Of a DNA stretch of 64,000 nucleotides, positions 60,150 to 64,000 are shown piece after piece (the stretch's first letter is position 1; every line of letters starts with the position of its first letter). Source of the stretch: Siphonobacter sp048595215 (GTDB taxonomy: Bacteria > Bacteroidota > Bacteroidia > Cytophagales > Spirosomataceae); assembly GCF_048595215.1 (NCBI RefSeq), contig NZ_JBMDWJ010000261.1, forward strand, positions 1 to 64,000. The letters run 5' to 3'. Made by a program: the position numbers and the translations under genes. The notes below the pieces were generated by a model. That model worked only from the letters and a program-made list of their open reading frames with translations, had not been told where the DNA came from and searched no databases.

Positions 60150-60185
60150 ATCGGGCCCGGTCACCTAATGCAAGCCGGGCCTGAT
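60150..60185 (-). promoter_or_regulatory. Intercistronic hairpin between atpE and atpF
   Basis: ATCGGGCCCGG and CCGGGCCTGAT form an 11-bp GC-rich stem (one G-T wobble) with a 14-base loop. It is not followed by a T run on the minus strand, so it is a poor terminator. It lies 27 bases after the atpE stop and could stabilise the atpE transcript, which must be made in excess. That role is inference. Confidence 0.6.
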
Positions 60186-60211
60186 GTCAGAATTTCGGCT
60201 CGAGTTGTGAA

Positions 60212-60469
60212 TTACTTCACAGCTACGAGAAGACAGATTACCGCACCGAACAGGGCAACGGCTTCCACGAAAGCAGCTACGATCAACATCGCACCTTGTA
60301 CTTTTCCAGAAGCTTCAGGCTGACGAGCGATAGCTTCCATGGCAGTACCACCGATACGACCGATACCCAGACCTGCACCAATAGCCACTAAGCCTGCACC
60401 GATTGCCGCACCAAGGTATGCTAATGAAAGTCCACCTTCTTGAGCAACTTGTAAGAGAGTAGTCAACAT
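60212..60469 (-). CDS. atpE: ATP synthase subunit c
   Basis: An 85-residue two-helix hairpin proteolipid forming the rotor ring. Helix 1 contains the Gly-rich AIGAGLVAIGAGLGIGRIG, the polar loop is ARQPEA, and helix 2 carries the ion-carrying Glu69 (FVEAVALFG). The Gln and Ser/Thr residues of Na+-specific rings are missing, so H+ coupling is expected. The ATG at 60469 gives the family N-terminus; a longer upstream frame is not credible. Confidence 0.96.
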   Translation of the reverse strand: MLTTLLQVAQEGGLSLAYLGAAIGAGLVAIGAGLGIGRIGGTAMEAIARQPEASGKVQGAMLIVAAFVEAVALFGAVICLLVAVK

Positions 60470-60541
60470 GACTGTTTTATTTATTAAAGTGAAACAAAGA
60501 ATGTATTTAAAAAAGACTGTAAAGAGCAAGCAAAGACGCTA

Positions 60542-61606
60542 TTAATGATGATCATCATGGTGGTGCTCTTCAACGGCGGCTCCAATGTAACTGGCCGTAA
60601 GAACGGTGAAGATATACGCCTGTAGCACCGCTACTAGCAGCTCGATCATCGTCATGAATACCGTAAAGGGACCTACGATTACACTCAGAGCCGCTGATTT
60701 GAAAATGAAAATCAAGCTCAGTAAGCTCAGCAGAATGATGTGACCGGCCGTAACGTTCGCGAAAAGACGAACCATCAGCGAGAAGGGTTTCATCATCATC
60801 CCGACAATTTCAACGGGCGTCATCACGATCAGCATCCATTTCGGTACACCGGGCATGGCGAAAATGTGCGTCCAGTAGGCTTTGCGACCGTTGAAGTTTA
60901 CGACGATAAACGTCAATACGGCCAGCGTAAGCGTTACGGCGATGTTACCCGTTACGTTAGCGGCACCTGGCAACAGACCCAGCAGGTTGTTAATCCAGAT
61001 GAAAAAGAAAACGGTTAATAGATAAGGCAAGAAGCGACGGTAGTGCTTTTCGCCGATATAGTTTTTAGCTACCTCATCACGAATAAAGATGATGAAGGGT
61101 TCCAGAGCCGATTGCAGACCTTTAGGAGCTTTACCCTGACGTTTGGCGTAGCCACCTTTCACAATCGAGAAAATGGTGATCAGAAGCACCACACTAATGA
61201 TCAGCGACATTACGTTCTTGGTAATGGAAAAATCATAAACGTGTGATCCATCTTCTGACGTGAAATGCTCATGATGTAAATGGAATCCATCATGCTCGCC
61301 TGAACCATGGTAGAATGCGTTCGAGGAGTAGATGTTAAGCCCCCGGGTAGGCGTGTACAGAATAACCGGAAGCGGAATAGCAAAGTGTGATTCGCCAATC
61401 GTAGCCAGGTGCCACTGGTGCTCATCGGCTACGTGGTGAAGAATCGTTTGACCAGGGTTAAATTCTTCCGTTTTTCCATGCTCATGGGTAGCTTCTGCAT
61501 GGCCTTCGTGCTCATGCTGAGCAAAAACGGCTTGCGAGCTAAAAACAGAAAGAGCAAAAGATAAAATACTGATTGCAAAGACTTTAAACGATCGATTGCG
61601 GCTCAT
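60542..61606 (-). CDS. atpB: ATP synthase subunit a, Bacteroidota type with long N-terminus
   Basis: A 354-residue protein. It starts with a signal sequence (MSRNRSFKVFAISILSFALS), then a His-rich periplasmic stretch of about 100 residues (HEHEGHAEATHEHGK; HLHHEHF). Five or six transmembrane helices follow, with the essential Arg in FSLMVRLFANVTAGH. The C-terminus is also His-rich (EEHHHDDHH). It conducts protons between the membrane and the c-ring. ATG 61606 was chosen over GTG 61609. Confidence 0.95.
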   Translation of the reverse strand: MSRNRSFKVFAISILSFALSVFSSQAVFAQHEHEGHAEATHEHGKTEEFNPGQTILHHVADEHQWHLATIGESHFAIPLPVILYTPTRGLNIYSSNAFYHGSGEHDGFHLHHEHFTSEDGSHVYDFSITKNVMSLIISVVLLITIFSIVKGGYAKRQGKAPKGLQSALEPFIIFIRDEVAKNYIGEKHYRRFLPYLLTVFFFIWINNLLGLLPGAANVTGNIAVTLTLAVLTFIVVNFNGRKAYWTHIFAMPGVPKWMLIVMTPVEIVGMMMKPFSLMVRLFANVTAGHIILLSLLSLIFIFKSAALSVIVGPFTVFMTMIELLVAVLQAYIFTVLTASYIGAAVEEHHHDDHH

Positions 61607-61618
61607 CACGTAGGGATT

Positions 61619-61993
61619 TCAGGGCTTTTTCTCCGAAAAGTGCCGCAAGTTACTATACACGCCCGCAATTTCAAAACCTGCGAAAAATAAATAGAGTACA
61701 AAAAATTGAAGAATGAAGTGCTTGATGGCAAGGGTACCTAAAAAAAAGTAGACGATTAGGAATACAAAACTCAAAATCATCCGCAATACCATGCTGCCCA
61801 GGTAAAAGTTAACGAATTTATCGCCATTGTCAGCTAATCCCCATTTGACAAGCCGATAATTGAGAAAACCCAGGCAGGCAAAAAAGGCCAGCATATCCCA
61901 GCTATTGGGGTGTATCCAGGCCTGAAGCCCCAATCGAGGAGCTAGAAAAAATACAATTCCTACGAGAAGTACGGGCAGCAGGGTTCGCCACAT
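61619..61993 (-). CDS. ATP synthase-associated membrane protein (AtpI-like)
   Basis: A 124-residue protein with four hydrophobic segments (residues about 3-22, 33-52, 67-88, 92-115). It lies between atpZ and atpB, the position of AtpI in other bacteria, and has a similar size and topology, although identity to AtpI is not obvious by eye. A role in c-ring assembly or Mg2+ supply would follow from that assignment. A -7 box (TACCTTTG) lies upstream at 62020-62027. Confidence 0.7.
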   Translation of the reverse strand: MWRTLLPVLLVGIVFFLAPRLGLQAWIHPNSWDMLAFFACLGFLNYRLVKWGLADNGDKFVNFYLGSMVLRMILSFVFLIVYFFLGTLAIKHFILQFFVLYLFFAGFEIAGVYSNLRHFSEKKP

Positions 61994-62019
61994 GTCGGGG
62001 TTTGATTAATACCAGCCTG

Positions 62020-62027
62020 CAAAGGTA
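62020..62027 (-). promoter_or_regulatory. -7 promoter element (TACCTTTG)
   Basis: A perfect TAnnTTTG match on the minus strand, 27-34 bases upstream of the AtpI-like gene in the 87-base gap after atpZ. No -33 box is evident, but it could provide a second promoter for atpB-atpH. Confidence 0.45.
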
Positions 62028-62080
62028 AGGCTTTGAAAAAAGTTCTCCTACCGCTTTTCCAGGTTTCAATGGCTGCGTTT

Positions 62081-62290
62081 TTAGGTTTTAGGTAGCCCTC
62101 GAATGAGCGAAATTAGAGCGGCTGCAATAAAAAATAGCGAACAGCCAATGGTAAACCAGGGCGTTTTGGTACCGACCCATTCGTCGAGCTTCAGCCCTAA
62201 AAAAACACCTACGCCAATCGTGACCAGCATTTGCATGGCCAGACCCGTATACCGGATGTAGGGATTAAAATTTCGTTCTTCATTTTCCAT
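62081..62290 (-). CDS. atpZ: AtpZ/AtpI family protein
   Basis: A 69-residue protein with two transmembrane helices (about 13-32 and 43-62) and the conserved IGVGVFLGLKLDEWVGTKTP and 'FTIGCSLFF' segments. AtpZ helps assembly of the ATP synthase rotor with AtpI. It is the first gene of the atp operon and is divergent from sprE. Confidence 0.88.
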   Translation of the reverse strand: MENEERNFNPYIRYTGLAMQMLVTIGVGVFLGLKLDEWVGTKTPWFTIGCSLFFIAAALISLIRGLPKT

Positions 62291-62399
62291 AGTACATGCG
62301 GCTTAGCGACTTATCTCAATTTTTTGAGAGGAATTTACGAACTTGGCATAAAATATGAGCCTAATTCCACGTTTTTAGGTTCGACTCTGCGTTTGATCC

Positions 62400-64000
62400 A
62401 TGCCAACTCCATTGTATCGTTATAGCTTTCTAGTACTTTTTTTGCTCGGGATGATTAGCTGTACGCAGCATTCTACGGCCCCGGCGAATGTGGCTTTTCA
62501 CAACCTGACTTCTAAGTACAACGCCTTATTACAGGCTCAGGAACTGCTAGGAGAGGCCAATAAAACCATTTTTGCTAACCGACGAGATAACTATGCGGCC
62601 CTGCTTCCGGTTTTAGTACCGATCGATTCGCAGGCGGCTTTGCTGGTAACCAATGAACTGGCGTCGGTGATTAAAAAAGCTTCGTTAGTAGCCGAGCGTC
62701 ACCAAAATGCTAAATACCTGGACGATGCGTATCTGGTGCTCGGGCAAGCTCGTTTGCAACAGGGTGACATTCGCAACGCCATTGAAACCTTCAAGTACAT
62801 CAACACGAATTATCCCGATGGCAACGCTCGCTCGGCCGCTTTGATTGGTTTAATGCGGGCGTATACGGAAGATGGGGAGTATAACATAGCGTTACGGGTG
62901 GCGGATGTCGTGCGTAACCTGCCCTTATCCAAAAGTGAAACCCTGGATTATTACCTGACCAAGGCCTACTTGCACCAGCAACGTCGGGAATACGCTGTAG
63001 CCGCTGCCATTCTGGAAGAGAGCTTACCCATGATGCCTAAAAATGACAAGAAGGCTCGGGTATACTATGCGTTGGGACAGTTGTATGAACTAACGGATAA
63101 GCCAGCCAAGGCTATGAGCCAGTACGCAGCCGTTCAGCGGAATCGTCCTAATTATGATCTGTCGTTCTACGCCCGGCTGAACTCACTGCTTAATCAGCCC
63201 AATCAGGATCCGAAGGTGAGTTTCAACCGTATGCTGCGGGATCGGAAAAATGCCGATTTACAGGACCAGATTTATTTTGCCATGGGTTCTTACGAGGAGC
63301 GGCGGGGCCACATCCGTGAAGCCATTCCCTACTACAAAAAAGCCGCCAGTCTGGCTGCTCAGAAACCGGAACAACTGGCGGCGGTCTATCTGCGGATTGC
63401 GGATTTGAGTTACGACCCGCTACAGGATTACGAAAGTGCTCAAATGTACTACGATAGTACGGTGCAACTCAGACCCCGCAACCTGGGTAATCTGGCCCAG
63501 ATTACGGAGAAAAAACGGGGGCTCGATCAGTTTGTCATGCACTTACGAGTCATCAAAACAGAAGACAGCCTGCAAAAACTGGCGGCGATGAATCCTACCC
63601 AGCTCGACAAGTACCTGGAGAAGGTGGTAAGCGATCGTCAGGCGAAGGAAGCCGCCGAAAAACGACTGGCCGAGGAAAAAGCTGCCCGGGCCCGGCAGGA
63701 ACAAATGCTGGCGGCGTCGGGTATTCAGCCGGATAATGTACAGGCCTCCAATGTCTGGTACTTTTACAACCCTAATTCGGTGCAACGGGGTAAACAGGAG
63801 TTTCAGGAGAAATGGGGTACCCGAAAGCTGGAAGATAACTGGCGGCGGTTGACCAAGGAAACCTCCCTGACGTCGGATAATTCGAACATCACCGCTGTAC
63901 GTCAGCAAGGGACTGCGGACCCCTCCAATCCCCAGGCTACTCAGGCGGTTTCGCCTGTACAGGCCGAAGTCGAAAGTATGAAAAAGACGATTCCATTTAC
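62400..64000 (+). CDS. sprE: Gliding motility / type IX secretion lipoprotein SprE/PorW (3' end outside window)
   Basis: An open frame from ATG 62400 to the right edge; 533 residues are visible and more follow. A lipoprotein signal (MPTPLYRYSFLVLFLLGMIS then C21) is followed by helical repeats (about residues 95-330; TPR-like AKYLDDAYLVLGQARLQQGD and KARVYYALGQLYELTDKPAK). The later segment NVWYFYNPNSVQRGKQEF and KLEDNWRRL is characteristic of SprE/PorW. This protein is an outer-membrane-associated component of the type IX secretion system, linked to gliding in Cytophagales. It is divergent from atpZ. Confidence 0.88.
   Translation, partial: MPTPLYRYSFLVLFLLGMISCTQHSTAPANVAFHNLTSKYNALLQAQELLGEANKTIFANRRDNYAALLPVLVPIDSQAALLVTNELASVIKKASLVAERHQNAKYLDDAYLVLGQARLQQGDIRNAIETFKYINTNYPDGNARSAALIGLMRAYTEDGEYNIALRVADVVRNLPLSKSETLDYYLTKAYLHQQRREYAVAAAILEESLPMMPKNDKKARVYYALGQLYELTDKPAKAMSQYAAVQRNRPNYDLSFYARLNSLLNQPNQDPKVSFNRMLRDRKNADLQDQIYFAMGSYEERRGHIREAIPYYKKAASLAAQKPEQLAAVYLRIADLSYDPLQDYESAQMYYDSTVQLRPRNLGNLAQITEKKRGLDQFVMHLRVIKTEDSLQKLAAMNPTQLDKYLEKVVSDRQAKEAAEKRLAEEKAARARQEQMLAASGIQPDNVQASNVWYFYNPNSVQRGKQEFQEKWGTRKLEDNWRRLTKETSLTSDNSNITAVRQQGTADPSNPQATQAVSPVQAEVESMKKTIPF

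Overview
The window is chromosomal DNA from a member of the Bacteroidota, most likely the order Cytophagales (a Spirosomaceae or Siphonobacter-like lineage; the genus is a guess). Several things point there: TonB-dependent receptors and a GLPGLI protein; type IX secretion and gliding components (SprE/PorW, GldE, a DUF4835 protein, a protein with a T9SS sorting domain); the Bacteroidota-type ATP synthase a subunit with a long His-rich N-terminus; a Bacteroidota RpoZ; a 29-residue AURKAIP1/COX24-type protein; promoters of the TTTG-N18/21-TAnnTTTG type; and starts without Shine-Dalgarno sequences. No insertion sequence, prophage, CRISPR array or rRNA was seen. The only RNA gene found is a tRNA-His.

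Layout. 0-2.1 kb: the end of an outer-membrane beta-barrel protein and its GLPGLI partner. 2.2-8.8 kb: single metabolic genes (flavin/2Fe-2S reductase, dienelactone hydrolase, metallophosphoesterase, alcohol dehydrogenase) and a J-domain-like coiled-coil protein. 8.8-15.6 kb: a conserved block, rng, a 29-codon COX24-type gene, a TPR gene and HU on the minus strand, facing away from mutY, ssb and gldE. 15.6-21.4 kb: the most unusual part, with short, low-complexity or lineage-restricted genes: a Dabb protein, an SDR dehydrogenase, a 63-residue protein, a small barrel, an extremely Asp/Arg-rich lipoprotein, a one-helix membrane protein, two tandem four-helix-bundle proteins (one diverged), a Pro/Glu-rich disordered protein and a Glu/Lys-rich helix. 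21.7-24.9 kb: the sulfate activation and reduction operon cysH-cysD-cysN.

25.2-33.7 kb: VOC dioxygenase, cytochrome b5-like protein, lipoprotein, thiL, mannose-1-phosphate guanylyltransferase, DUF3089 lipoprotein and a complete TonB-dependent receptor. 33.8-41.0 kb: a CarH-like MerR regulator with a degenerate cobalamin site next to a carotenoid-biosynthesis membrane protein, tRNA-His, SOD, tadA, a DUF4301 protein, RidA and an SCO copper chaperone. 41.0-47.0 kb: a conserved cell-envelope and housekeeping run on the minus strand (bamD, rpoZ, coaBC, DUF4835, GNAT, an Sm-like small protein, recN). 47.2-58.9 kb: 2-hydroxyacid dehydrogenase, lipoprotein mutarotase, tilS divergent from an OstA/LptA-like gene, a T9SS cargo protein, an oversized D-Ala-D-Ala ligase-like protein, a coiled-coil membrane protein, a phosphohexomutase and a GreA-like protein. 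59.0-62.3 kb: atpZ, an atpI-like gene, atpB, atpE, atpF and atpH, with no atpA or atpG following. 62.4-64.0 kb: the start of sprE/porW, running off the right edge.

Most of the window is core biology. The best candidate for something undescribed is the 15.6-21.4 kb cluster of small and low-complexity proteins, which could be a stress-resilience set; this is inference from composition and context only. Other points worth checking are the MerR regulator that keeps the CarH W-x9-EH motif but has lost the cobalamin-ligating histidine, the small Sm-like protein overlapping a GNAT gene, the DUF4301 protein with nucleotidyltransferase-like signatures, the C-terminally extended ligase, the hairpin between atpE and atpF, and the split ATP synthase operon.
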